A stretch of DNA of 64,000 bases. It comes from Gaiellaceae bacterium. GTDB lineage: Bacteria > Actinomycetota > Thermoleophilia > Gaiellales > Gaiellaceae. The translations under genes and the position numbers were made by a program. Shown here in pieces: positions 16,184 to 24,290 of the stretch (its first letter is position 1; each line of letters begins with the position of its first letter). The stretch lies in NCBI GenBank assembly GCA_030446625.1, contig JAUJMY010000001.1, positions 43,396-107,395 on the forward strand. The letters are read 5' to 3'. The notes below the pieces were generated by a model. That model ran no database searches, was not told where the DNA came from, and saw only the letters and a program-made list of their open reading frames with translations.

Positions 16184-17596
16184 TCAGGCGAGTGCGTGCT
16201 CCGCGACGGGTCGCGCCGTCGCGGCGGGGAGGATCACGCGGAACGACGTCCCGCCGCGGCTCGACGCGACCTCGAGCGTGCCGCCCATCAGCTGCGCGAG
16301 CTCGCGCGCGATCGCGAGCCCCAGCCCGCTGCCGGAGGCGCGACCGCCGTCCACGCGGTAGAAGCGGTCGAACACGTGCGGCAGGTGCTCGGCCGTAATC
16401 CCCGGCCCCTCGTCCTCGACGGCCAAAACGGCCGAACCCTGCTCGCGCGCGACCCGAAGCCGGATCGGCGTGCCCGCGGGCGTGTGGCAGAGCGCGTTCT
16501 CGACGAGGATGCGGCCGATCTGGAGCGCGCGCTGCTCGTCCGCCAGAGCGGCGGCGGCGGCGCCGTCCTCGACCGCGAGGTCGTGCGCCGTCGTGCGGGC
16601 GAGCGCCGCGAACTCCTCCACGAGCACCTCGGCGACCCGCTCCAGATCGACACGCTCGCGCTCGACGTGCAGCCGTCCGGCGTCGAGGCGCGAGAGGTCG
16701 AGGAGGTCGGTCGCGAGCCGCGTCAGGCGCTCGACCTGCTCCTGCATGGTCACGAGGAACTCGCGCCGCGTCTGCTCGTCGAGCTCCTCGTCTGCGAGCA
16801 GCTCGAGGAAGCCGCCGAGCGAGAAGATCGGCGTGCGCAGCTCGTGCGAGGCGTTCGCGATGAACTCGCGCCGTGCGTGCTCGAGCTGCGCGAGCCGGCC
16901 GCGCATGCGCTCGAACGCCCGCGCCAGCTCGCCGACCTCGTCGCGTCCGTGGTCGACGACGGGCTCGTCCAGCTCGCCGCCGGCGATGCGCTCCGCGGCG
17001 CGCTCGAGGCGCCGGAGCCGCCGCGCGAAGAGCGACGCGCCCCCGAACCCGAGCGCGAGCGCGACGAGCACGCCGCCGGCGCCGGCGACGAGCAACCGGC
17101 GCGAGACGAGCTTCACGTTCGCGAGCGTGTCGTCGAGCGATGCGGAGAACAGGAGCACGGCCGTGCGACCCGTGTCGTCGGGCACGGGATACGCGACCTC
17201 TGCGAGGCGCAGCCCGTCCCGCTCGACGGTTCCGCGGGCCGGCGCGTACGTCAGCGCGGCCTCCAAGCCGATCTCGTCGTCGGCGACGTCCGCGTCGCGG
17301 CCACGCTGCTCTCGCGCCGCGAGCGGGTGGTAGAGGGCGACGCGCGCGTTCGTCGCGTCCTCGGCCTCGCGCAGGTACGCGTCGAGCACCGCCTCGCCGC
17401 CGAAGCCACCGATCGAGAGGTACGGGAAGCGCGAGGCGACGACGGCCGAGGTACGCGAGAGCTGATCGAGCTTCGCGTCGACGAGGTTCCGCTCCAGCCG
17501 CGGGACGACGATCAGGTAGACGACGCCGAGCGCGACCGCGACGACGAGCGACAGCGCGAGGCTGAGACGCGCGCCGACGCCGCGGATGGCGCTCAT
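16184..17596 (-). CDS. Sensor histidine kinase
   Basis: A 470-residue kinase. The ATG at 17596 overlaps the response-regulator stop by 4 nt. Order: a transmembrane helix (residues about 10-32), an extracellular sensor region of about 130 residues, a second helix ('LLVAGAGGVLVALALGFGG'), a HAMP linker, the phospho-acceptor 'FIANASHELRTPIFSLGGFL', and a HATPase domain with N box 'ILVENALCHTPAGTP', 'VEDEGPGI' and 'GSGLGLAIAREL'. The H-E-L-R-T-P box is of the EnvZ/PhoR class, with Ile instead of Leu after Pro. The ligand is unknown. The gene set regulator-kinase-HtrA suggests cell-envelope sensing. Confidence 0.95.
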   Translation of the reverse strand: MSAIRGVGARLSLALSLVVAVALGVVYLIVVPRLERNLVDAKLDQLSRTSAVVASRFPYLSIGGFGGEAVLDAYLREAEDATNARVALYHPLAAREQRGRDADVADDEIGLEAALTYAPARGTVERDGLRLAEVAYPVPDDTGRTAVLLFSASLDDTLANVKLVSRRLLVAGAGGVLVALALGFGGASLFARRLRRLERAAERIAGGELDEPVVDHGRDEVGELARAFERMRGRLAQLEHARREFIANASHELRTPIFSLGGFLELLADEELDEQTRREFLVTMQEQVERLTRLATDLLDLSRLDAGRLHVERERVDLERVAEVLVEEFAALARTTAHDLAVEDGAAAAALADEQRALQIGRILVENALCHTPAGTPIRLRVAREQGSAVLAVEDEGPGITAEHLPHVFDRFYRVDGGRASGSGLGLAIARELAQLMGGTLEVASSRGGTSFRVILPAATARPVAEHALA

Positions 17597-18291
17597 ACGT
17601 CGCGGAAGCGGTAGCCGACGCCGCGCACGGTGAAGATCAGCTCCGGGGTGGCGGGGTCGCGCTCGAGCTTCTCGCGCAGGTGGCGGACGTGGACGTCGAT
17701 CGTCCGCGGCTCGCGGTACTGCGAGCCGCCCCAGAGCGCCTCGAGCAGGCTCTGGCGCGAGAAGACACGCCCGGGGTTCGCCGCCAGGGCGCGCAGCAGC
17801 TCGAACTCGACGTACGTCAGCTGAACCGGCTTGCCACCCGCGCTCACGACGCGGCGCCCGACGTCGATCCGCACGCTGTCGGCCTCGATCACCTCCGGCT
17901 CCGCGCCCTCGCGACGCGGGGCGGCGGCGCGGCGCAGGAGCGCGCGGACCCGGCTCCGGAACTCGCGGATCGAGAACGGCTTCGTGATGTAGTCGTCCGC
18001 CCCGAGCTCGAGCCCGAGGACCTTGTCGAGCTCGTCGTCGCGCGCCGTGAGCATGATGATCGGCACGGAGCTGTGCGCGCGCAGCCGCTTGCACACCTCG
18101 AGCCCGTCCACGCGCGGCAGCATCAGGTCGAGGACCACCAGGTCGACGCGGTCGTCCGCGAAGCGAGCGAGCGCCTCCTCGCCGTCGCGGGCCTGCAGCA
18201 CGCGGAACCCGTCGCGCTCCAACGGGTACGTGAGCAGCTTCTGGACGGAGTCCTCGTCGTCGACGAGGAGGATGGTCGAGGCGTCGTGCAT
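17593..18291 (-). CDS. OmpR-family response regulator
   Basis: A 232-residue regulator. The receiver domain starts 'ILLVDDEDSVQKLL', has the phospho-acceptor Asp in 'VDLVVLDLMLPRVDGL', the Thr in 'PIIMLTARDDELDK' and the Lys in 'ADDYITKPFSIREF'. The winged-helix C-terminal domain carries 'QLTYVEFELLRALAANPG' and 'RTIDVHVRHLREKLE'. Overall it resembles MtrA/RegX3/PhoP of Actinobacteria. It is the first gene of the operon with the histidine kinase. The 57-nt gap to the divergent peptidase gene should hold the promoters of both; TACTAT at 18333-18338 is a possible -10 for the plus strand. Confidence 0.95.
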   Translation of the reverse strand: MHDASTILLVDDEDSVQKLLTYPLERDGFRVLQARDGEEALARFADDRVDLVVLDLMLPRVDGLEVCKRLRAHSSVPIIMLTARDDELDKVLGLELGADDYITKPFSIREFRSRVRALLRRAAAPRREGAEPEVIEADSVRIDVGRRVVSAGGKPVQLTYVEFELLRALAANPGRVFSRQSLLEALWGGSQYREPRTIDVHVRHLREKLERDPATPELIFTVRGVGYRFRDV

Positions 18292-18348
18292 GGGCGAAGC
18301 GTGCCTGCCGGGCCGTCGTTTCGTCCCTGTCCCTACTATAGCCGTGCC

Positions 18349-20235
18349 ATGTCGACCCCCCCGCCCCGTCCTGAGCGGCGACGGACGCGGCGCGGCTCGC
18401 TCGAGCGCCCGGTCAACGGACGGATGTATCGCGGGACGTGGCTGCTCGTCGGACTCCCGTTGCTCGTCGCGGCGTTCAGCGTCTCGAGCCCCGAGCCGCT
18501 CCCGGCTCCGGCGCTCCCACCCGCGTTCGACGCCGGCTCCGCGCGCCTGCTCGCGGCGGAGCTCGCGACCGACTACCCGGACCGCTCCCCCGGCGCGCCG
18601 GGATCGCTCGGCGCCGCGTCGTGGTGGTCACGGCAGATGCGCTCGTACGGCTTCGAGGTGCAGGACCAGCCGTTCCACGCGACGATCCCCGGTCGCGGGC
18701 GCGTGCGACTGCGGAACCTGATCGCCACCGTGCCAGGCCGCGCGCCGGAGACGATCGTCGTGCTCGCCCACCGCGACAACGTCGGAACGAGCGAGGGCGC
18801 GAACGACAACGCGTCGGGCACCGCCGTCCTCGTGGAGCTTGCGCGCGCGTACGCCGAGGTCCCCGGGACGACGGCCGCGAGGCGCGTCAAGCCCGCGCAC
18901 ACGATCGCCTTCGTGTCGAGCGACGGCGGCGCGTGGGGCGCGCTCGGCGCCGCTCATCTCGCACGCCAGCGGGTGTACGGCGAGCGCGTCGTCGCCGTCG
19001 TCGGCATCGACGCCGCCGCGGGGCGCGGCACGCCCCGAATCGTCTTCGCCGGCGACGGTCCGCGCTCGGGATCGCCGGTTCTCCTGCGCACTGCGTCGCG
19101 CCGCGTGCTCGAGCAGGCGAGGGAGGAGCCGGCCCGCGCGAGCGCGCTGCGGCAGCTCCTCGACCTCGCGTTCCCGTTCAGCCTGCACGAGCAGGCCCCG
19201 TTCGTCGCCCGCGGCGTCCCGGCCGTGACGCTGACCACGTCGGGCGAGCGGCCTCCGCCGGCGTTCGTCGACACCGCGGCCGCGCTCGACCGGCGCCGGC
19301 TCGGCGAGGTCGGGCGCGCGGCGCAGGCGCTCGTCGCGTCGGTCGACGAGGGGCTCGCGCTCAGAGGTGGCGAGGCCGGGTTCATCTACCTCGGCTCGCG
19401 CCTCGTCCTCGGCTGGGCCGTGCAACTCGTCCTGATCGCGTGCCTCCTACCGTTCCTCGCCGCGGCGGTCGACCTCTTCGCTCGCTGCCGGCGCAGGCGC
19501 GTCTCGCTCGCGCCGGCGCTGCGCAGCTACCGCAGCCGCGCCCTCTTCTGGCTCTTCGGCGGCGCGGTCTTCGGAGCGCTGGCGGTGCTCGGCGCATGGC
19601 CCGACGGAGACCCGCGCCCGCTCGCGCCCGACAGCGAAGCCGCCACCTCGTGGCCGCTGCTCGGTATCGCGGGCCTAGGCCTCGTCTCGGCGTGCGCGTG
19701 GCTCGTCGTGCGCGACCGGCTGCTGCCGCGGCGGCCGGTGACGTCGCCCGACGAGCTCGCCGGGTACACCGCGGCGCTGCTCGTCCTGGCGGTGCTCTCG
19801 CTGGTGGTCGTGGCGACGAACCCCTACGCGCTGCTGCTGCTCCTGCCGTCGCTGCACGCGTGGCTCTGGCTCCCGCAAGTGCGAGGGCACGCGGCCTGGG
19901 CCCGCGCCGCCGTCTTCGCCCTCGGGCTCGTCGGGCCGCTGCTCCTGCTCGCGTCGTTCGCGCTCCGCTTCGACCTCGGCTTCGACGCGCCGTGGTACCT
20001 CGCGGCGCTCGTCGGAGTCGGCTACGTCCCCGCGACGAGCGTGCTGGTCTTCCTCCTCTGGGCGGCGGCGGCCGCGCAGCTCGCGGCACTCACCGCGGGC
20101 CGGTACGCGCCGTATCCCGATGTCGACGAGCGCCGGCCGCGCGGCGTCCTCCGCGAGCTCGCGGGGCGGACCGTCGCGACGGCGCGCGCGCGACGGCGCG
20201 CATCGCTCGGAGAGGCCGAGGCGTTGCAGAGTTGA
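18349..20235 (+). CDS. M28-family zinc aminopeptidase-like membrane protein
   Basis: A 628-residue protein: a short basic N-terminus, one membrane anchor ('LLVGLPLLVAAFSV'), an extracytoplasmic peptidase domain (about residues 60-345), then six or so membrane helices. The peptidase core keeps the metal-ligand contexts 'VVLAHRDNVG' and 'GANDNASGTAVLVELAR', as in M28 proteins. The usual Glu-Glu and later His ligands are less clear: the corresponding stretch reads 'AFVSSDGGAWGALGAAHL', with Ser-Asp-Gly in place of the expected acidic pair. So the catalytic status is uncertain. The stop TGA overlaps the ATG of the sortase gene by one base, so the two are probably co-translated. Confidence 0.8.
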   Translation: MSTPPPRPERRRTRRGSLERPVNGRMYRGTWLLVGLPLLVAAFSVSSPEPLPAPALPPAFDAGSARLLAAELATDYPDRSPGAPGSLGAASWWSRQMRSYGFEVQDQPFHATIPGRGRVRLRNLIATVPGRAPETIVVLAHRDNVGTSEGANDNASGTAVLVELARAYAEVPGTTAARRVKPAHTIAFVSSDGGAWGALGAAHLARQRVYGERVVAVVGIDAAAGRGTPRIVFAGDGPRSGSPVLLRTASRRVLEQAREEPARASALRQLLDLAFPFSLHEQAPFVARGVPAVTLTTSGERPPPAFVDTAAALDRRRLGEVGRAAQALVASVDEGLALRGGEAGFIYLGSRLVLGWAVQLVLIACLLPFLAAAVDLFARCRRRRVSLAPALRSYRSRALFWLFGGAVFGALAVLGAWPDGDPRPLAPDSEAATSWPLLGIAGLGLVSACAWLVVRDRLLPRRPVTSPDELAGYTAALLVLAVLSLVVVATNPYALLLLLPSLHAWLWLPQVRGHAAWARAAVFALGLVGPLLLLASFALRFDLGFDAPWYLAALVGVGYVPATSVLVFLLWAAAAAQLAALTAGRYAPYPDVDERRPRGVLRELAGRTVATARARRRASLGEAEALQS

Positions 20236-20981
20236 TGCGACGGCTCGCTCGCCATCTCGGCACGCTCCTGATCGTGGCCGGCGCGGGGACGCTGCTGTGG
20301 GCGCTCTCCGTCTGGCAGTGGCAGGGCCCGTTCACGTACGTCTACACGCGGCTCGAGCAGCGCGAGCTCGCGGCGAGGTACGAGCAGCGCCTGGCCGCGT
20401 TCGACCGTCGTGCCGCCGGCGCGTCGCTCGTGGCCGCGCGGCGGCAGATCCGCCTCGACGCCCGGCGGTACCGGGCGAGCCTCGGGCGCGCGGAGGCCGT
20501 CGGCCGCCTCTCGATCCCGCGGCTCGGGCTCGACGTCGTGCTCGTGAACGGGACCGACCCGCAGTCGCTGAAACGTGGTCCCGGTCGCTACGCCGGCTCG
20601 CGACTCGACCTCGACAACCTGCGCGGGCAGCCGCCGGCCGCGTTCGTCCCGGGCGAGGGGCGAGCTCGTGTACGTCGCCGGCCACCGCACCACGTACTGC
20701 GCGCCGTTCTCGCGGATCGACCGGCTGCGGCGCGGCGACCGCGTCACGGTGGAGCTTCCGTACGCCACGTTCGAGTACCGGATCGCCGGCCACAGGATCG
20801 TGCCCTCGCACCGGTTCGAGATGCTGCGCTCGCGCGGGCGCGAGCTGCTCGCCCTCCAGGCGTGCCATCCGCGCTTCTCCGCCTCGCACCGCTACATCGC
20901 CTACGCGGAGGCGGTCCGCGTGACGCCTCCGCGCGGGAGGGCGATCACGCTCGCCCCCGGGCGCCCGAGCCCGAGGCCTAG
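20235..20981 (+). pseudogene. Sortase (probably class E-like), interrupted by a one-base frameshift
   Basis: ATG 20235 opens with a membrane anchor ('TLLIVAGAGTLLWALSV') and a coil, then the sortase fold begins at 'GRLSIPRLGLDVVLVNGT' and runs to 'PPAAFVPGEG'. The homologous continuation 'GELVYVAGHRTTYCAPFSRI' lies in the next frame. It includes the catalytic His (GHRTT), then 'RRGDRVTVELPYATFEYRI', and the catalytic Cys and Arg in 'LQACHPRFSASHRYIAYA'. One extra base in the run GGGG at 20657-20660 explains the break. All three catalytic residues survive. In the final part the frame of the last residues is unclear; the stop at 20979-20981 belongs to the first frame, so a compensating shift may exist. 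Sortases attach proteins to the cell wall. Confidence 0.75.
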
Positions 20982-22183
20982 CGGACGTCGAGGTAGCGCA
21001 CGCTCGCGCCCGCCGCGAGCTCACCCTCGCCGCGCGGTACGAGCACGAGCGCCGACGCGCGCGCCGCGCGGACGATCATGTGCGACTCCTGCCCCTCGAG
21101 CGGCTGGAGCAGGACCTCGCCATCGTCGCGGTGCTCGACGACGGCGCGGACGAGCTGGTCGCGCTCGGGCATCCGTCGCACCGCGCTCCGCAGCCGCCCG
21201 CGCGCGTAGCGCGGCAGCGGCTCGGCGGCGCCCTGCAGCGCGAGCATGGCGGGGCGCACGAAGAGCTCGAAGCCGACGAGCACCGAGACGGGGTTGCCGG
21301 GAAGGCCGAAGACGAGCGTCGCGCCGCGGACGCCGAACGAGAGCGGCTTCCCCGGCCTGACGGCGACGCCCCAGAAGACCTCCTCGACGCCGAGCTCCGC
21401 CTCGATCCCGCGCACGAGGTCGTGCGGGCCGACGGAGACGCCGCCGGAGGTGACGAGCACGTCGCTCTCGAGACCGCGCTCGAGCGCGGCGCGGTGTCGC
21501 TCCTCCTCGTCCTCGACGGGGGCGAGGCGGTCCACGGCGGCGCCCGCGTCGGCGAGCGCGGCTGCGAGCAGGAAGCTGTTCGCCTCGTAGATCTCGCCGG
21601 GGCGCAGGACGTCGCCCGGCGGCCGGAGCTCCGTTCCCGTCGCGAGGATCGCCGCCCGAGGAGGGCGGGCGCACGCGACCGTCGCGACGCCTGCCGCGGC
21701 GAGCGCGGCGAGCTGCGGCGGCCCCAGGCGCGTGCCCGCCGGGGCGACGACGGCGCCGGCGTGGGCGTCGCCGCCCGCCGGCCGGACGTTCTCGCCCGGA
21801 GGAATACCCGTAGCCACGTCGATGCTGTTGTCATCTCCGACAACATACTCGACGGGGACGACGGCGTCGGCGCCGCCGGGAACCACGCCGCCGGTCGCGA
21901 CGGCGATCGCCTCACCCGGACCGAGCTCGCGGGCGACGGGACGGCCTGCGGCGACGCGCGCGACGACGCGCAGCCGCCCCGGGACGTCGGCCGCACGCAC
22001 TGCGTAGCCGTCCATGGCCGAGCTCGCGAACGGCGGCAGGTCGACCCGCGCGCTCGCCGGCTCCGCGAGCACGCGCCCGGCAGCGCGCCCGAGCGGAACC
22101 TCCTCCGCCGGAAGCGGCCGCACCCGCTCGAGGATCCGCGCTTGCGCCTCTTCGATCGTCAGCAACGGGCGCACCTCCTGCAT
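20978..22183 (-). CDS. moeA: Molybdopterin molybdenumtransferase
   Basis: MoeA inserts molybdate into adenylated molybdopterin. The 401-residue protein has the domain III/I start 'RVDLPPFASSAMDGYAVRA', 'VATGGVVPGGADAVVPVEY', the central MoCF motif 'VLVTSGGVSVGPHDLV', 'FGVRGATLVFGLPGNPVSV' and a C-terminal beta-barrel domain. Start ATG 22183 lies 11 nt from the divergent GT2 gene, so the promoters must overlap the coding regions or be very compact. It completes the set with moaC and mogA at 10.6-11.6 kb. A small inverted repeat lies inside the coding region at 21826-21845. Confidence 0.95.
   Translation of the reverse strand: MQEVRPLLTIEEAQARILERVRPLPAEEVPLGRAAGRVLAEPASARVDLPPFASSAMDGYAVRAADVPGRLRVVARVAAGRPVARELGPGEAIAVATGGVVPGGADAVVPVEYVVGDDNSIDVATGIPPGENVRPAGGDAHAGAVVAPAGTRLGPPQLAALAAAGVATVACARPPRAAILATGTELRPPGDVLRPGEIYEANSFLLAAALADAGAAVDRLAPVEDEEERHRAALERGLESDVLVTSGGVSVGPHDLVRGIEAELGVEEVFWGVAVRPGKPLSFGVRGATLVFGLPGNPVSVLVGFELFVRPAMLALQGAAEPLPRYARGRLRSAVRRMPERDQLVRAVVEHRDDGEVLLQPLEGQESHMIVRAARASALVLVPRGEGELAAGASVRYLDVR
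21826..21845. repeat. Inverted repeat inside moeA
   Basis: TGTTGTC and GACAACA form a perfect 7-bp stem around a 6-nt loop in a locally AT-rich part of moeA, encoding the variable stretch 'VVGDDNSID'. It resembles in style, but not in sequence, the palindromes at 7820 and 36172. Function unknown. Confidence 0.35.
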
Positions 22184-22194
22184 ACGCTATCCCC

Positions 22195-23133
22195 GTGCTC
22201 TCGATCGTCATCCCGGCCCACGACGAGGAACGGAGCCTGCCGCTCCTGGTCGACGAGCTCCGCCGCACGCTCGACGCGCTCGGGCAGCCGTGGGAGGTCC
22301 TCGTCGTGGACGACGGCTCGACGGACGGCACGTTCGCGGCGCTGACCCGGCTCCACGACGCAGACGACTCGATCCGCGTCGTCCGCTTGCGACGGAACTT
22401 CGGCAAGGCGGCCGCGCTCGCCGCCGGGTTCGAGCACGCGCGCGGCGACGTGATCGTCACGATGGACGGCGACGGCCAGGACGACCCGGCCGAGATCCCG
22501 CGCCTACTCGCGAAGCTCGACGAGGGCTTCGACCTCGTTTCGGGCTGGAAGGCGCGGCGCCGCGACCCGCTCTCGCGCCGCCTCCTCTCGAGGATCTTCA
22601 ACGGCGTGACGAGCCGCGTCTCGGGGCTGCGGCTGCACGACTTCAACTGCGGCCTCAAGGCGTACCGCGCCGAGGTCGTCCGCGGCCTGAACCTGTACGG
22701 GGAGCTGCACCGCTTCATCCCGGTCCTCGCGCACCAGGAGGGCTACCGCGTCTCGGAGCTCGTCGTCAACCACCGCGCGCGAGAGCACGGGCGCTCGCGC
22801 TACGGGCTCGAGCGCTACCTGCGCGGCTTCCTCGACCTGCTCACGGTGACGTTCATGGGGCGCTACCGCCACCGCCCGCTCCACCTCTTCGGCGGGCTCG
22901 GGCTCGTGCTCGGGGCGATCGGCTCGGGCGTGCTCGTGTACATGGCGATCCTGAAGGCGCTTGGCGAGGCGATCGGGCACCGCCCGCTGCTCACGCTCGG
23001 CGTCCTCCTCGTCGTCGTGGGGCTCCAGCTCTTCTCGCTCGGGCTCGTGAGTGAGCTGATCACGAGCCACCACGAGCAACGCACGCGCGCCCGCGAGCGT
23101 GGGCGTGCGCACGTCGACGAGATCCTGTCCTGA
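22195..23133 (+). CDS. Family 2 glycosyltransferase, polyprenyl-phosphate type, with membrane domain
   Basis: A 312-residue protein with a GTG start. The GT2 domain starts 'LSIVIPAHDEERSLPLLVDE', with 'VLVVDDGSTDGTFAAL', 'GDVIVTMDGDGQDDPAEI' (the metal-binding acidic triplet) and 'LHDFNCGLKAYR'. After residue 230 two transmembrane helices follow ('GLVLGAIGSGVLVYMAI' and 'LLTLGVLLVVVGLQLFSL'), as in dolichol/undecaprenyl-phosphate sugar transferases of the DPMS/GtrB group. It probably charges a polyprenyl phosphate with a sugar for the membrane glycosyltransferases encoded nearby (24.3-31.3 kb). The sugar is not predictable. Confidence 0.9.
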   Translation: MLSIVIPAHDEERSLPLLVDELRRTLDALGQPWEVLVVDDGSTDGTFAALTRLHDADDSIRVVRLRRNFGKAAALAAGFEHARGDVIVTMDGDGQDDPAEIPRLLAKLDEGFDLVSGWKARRRDPLSRRLLSRIFNGVTSRVSGLRLHDFNCGLKAYRAEVVRGLNLYGELHRFIPVLAHQEGYRVSELVVNHRAREHGRSRYGLERYLRGFLDLLTVTFMGRYRHRPLHLFGGLGLVLGAIGSGVLVYMAILKALGEAIGHRPLLTLGVLLVVVGLQLFSLGLVSELITSHHEQRTRARERGRAHVDEILS

Positions 23134-23154
23134 GGCGCCGCTTGCGGTGCCGAC

Positions 23155-23190
23155 TTCAGGACGTGCGCTTCACGCGCACGTCCGTCTGAA
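23155..23190 (+). terminator. Strong hairpin after the GT2 gene
   Basis: GGACGTGCGC (23159-23168) pairs perfectly with GCGCACGTCC (23174-23183) around loop TTCAC. Flanking TTCAG and CTGAA extend the stem after a 2-3 nt bulge. There is no T-tract, so it is a possible factor-independent terminator lacking U-run, or an mRNA-stabilising or attenuating structure between the GT2 and GT4 genes. Confidence 0.4.
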
Positions 23191-23225
23191 ATGGCCGCAC
23201 GAGCGCCCACGAGTCGGAGTCGGCG

Positions 23226-24281
23226 CTGAGAGTCCTCTACTTCGGGACGTACGCGCGGCGCTACCCCCGCAACGCGCAGGTGATCTCCGCGCTGCGGCGC
23301 GCCGGCGTCGACGTCGTCGAGCGGCACGAGCCCGTGTGGGACGAGCGCGACAACTGGCGCGCGGGGACGCGCTCGCTGCTCCGGCTCGCCCGCGCGCAGG
23401 CACGGCTCGTGCGGCGTGTCGACGGCCGCTTCGACACCGTCGTCGTCGGGTATCCGGGCCACCTCGACGTTCCCGCGGCGCGACGCCAGGCGCGCGGCGC
23501 GCCGGTCGCGTTCAACCCGCTCGTGTCGCTGTGGGACACGCTCGTCGAGGACCGTCGGCGCTTCCGGGCCGCGAGCGCGGCCGCGCGGGCGCTGCGAGCG
23601 CTCGACCGCGCCGCGCTGCGCGCCGCGGACGTCGTCGTCGCCGACACCGAGGCGCACGCGGCGTTCCTCGCGGAGCTCGGCGGCCTCCCGCGCGAGCGCG
23701 TCGCGTCGATCTTCGTCGGCGCGGAGGAGCGCGTGTTCGCACCCGGTTGGGCGCCGCGCCGACCGCCGCTCTTCGTCGGGAAGCTGATTCCCCTGCACGG
23801 CCTCGAGACGATTCTCGAAGCCGCACGTCTCGCGCCCGACGTCGAGCTCCGGGTGATCGGCAGCGGCCAGCTCGACGCGCTCCTGGAGCGCCGCCCGCCG
23901 AACGTGGAGTGGGTGCGGTGGGTCGCGTACGAGCGGCTGGGCGACGAGCTGCGGAGCGCCGCGTGCGCGCTCGGGATCTTCGGGACGTCCGCGAAGGCCA
24001 CACGCGTGATCCCGAACAAGGTGTTCCAGGCACTCGCGTGCGCGACGCCGCTCGTCACCGCCGACACGCCGGCCGCGCGGGAGCTGCTCGTCGACGGGGA
24101 GAGCGCGCTGCTCGTTCCGGCGGGCGACCCCGAGGCGCTGGCGCGGGCGCTGCGACGGCTGACGACCGAGCGCGACCTCGCTGCGCGCCTCAGCGCGGGG
24201 GGGCACGCGGCGTACCGCGCGCGCGCGAGCGAGGACGTTCTCGGCGCCGAGTGGCGCGCCCTGCTCGAGCGGCTGCTCTAG
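23226..24281 (+). CDS. Family 4 glycosyltransferase, probable CTG start
   Basis: A 351-residue GT-B enzyme if started at CTG 23226. The N-terminal strand reads (L)RVLYFGTYARRYPRNAQV, which is the expected beginning of a GT4 protein. No ATG, GTG or TTG lies between the upstream stop at 23187-23189 and this point. The first conventional start, GTG 23280, would delete that strand. GGAG sits 6 nt before the CTG. Later motifs are 'PPLFVGKLIPLHGLETILEA', 'VELRVIGSGQLDALL' and 'AKATRVIPNKVFQALACATP', the nucleotide-sugar site with a Lys in place of the usual Glu-Gly context. Substrate unknown; it belongs to a cluster of envelope glycosyltransferases. Confidence 0.8.
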   Translation: MRVLYFGTYARRYPRNAQVISALRRAGVDVVERHEPVWDERDNWRAGTRSLLRLARAQARLVRRVDGRFDTVVVGYPGHLDVPAARRQARGAPVAFNPLVSLWDTLVEDRRRFRAASAAARALRALDRAALRAADVVVADTEAHAAFLAELGGLPRERVASIFVGAEERVFAPGWAPRRPPLFVGKLIPLHGLETILEAARLAPDVELRVIGSGQLDALLERRPPNVEWVRWVAYERLGDELRSAACALGIFGTSAKATRVIPNKVFQALACATPLVTADTPAARELLVDGESALLVPAGDPEALARALRRLTTERDLAARLSAGGHAAYRARASEDVLGAEWRALLERLL

Positions 24282-24290
24282 GCTCCGGCC

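Noticed and set aside
16184..18094. A 636-codon histidine kinase with a long N-terminal extension
   Set aside because: The extension is the response-regulator gene read in another frame; ATG 17596 gives a normal kinase.
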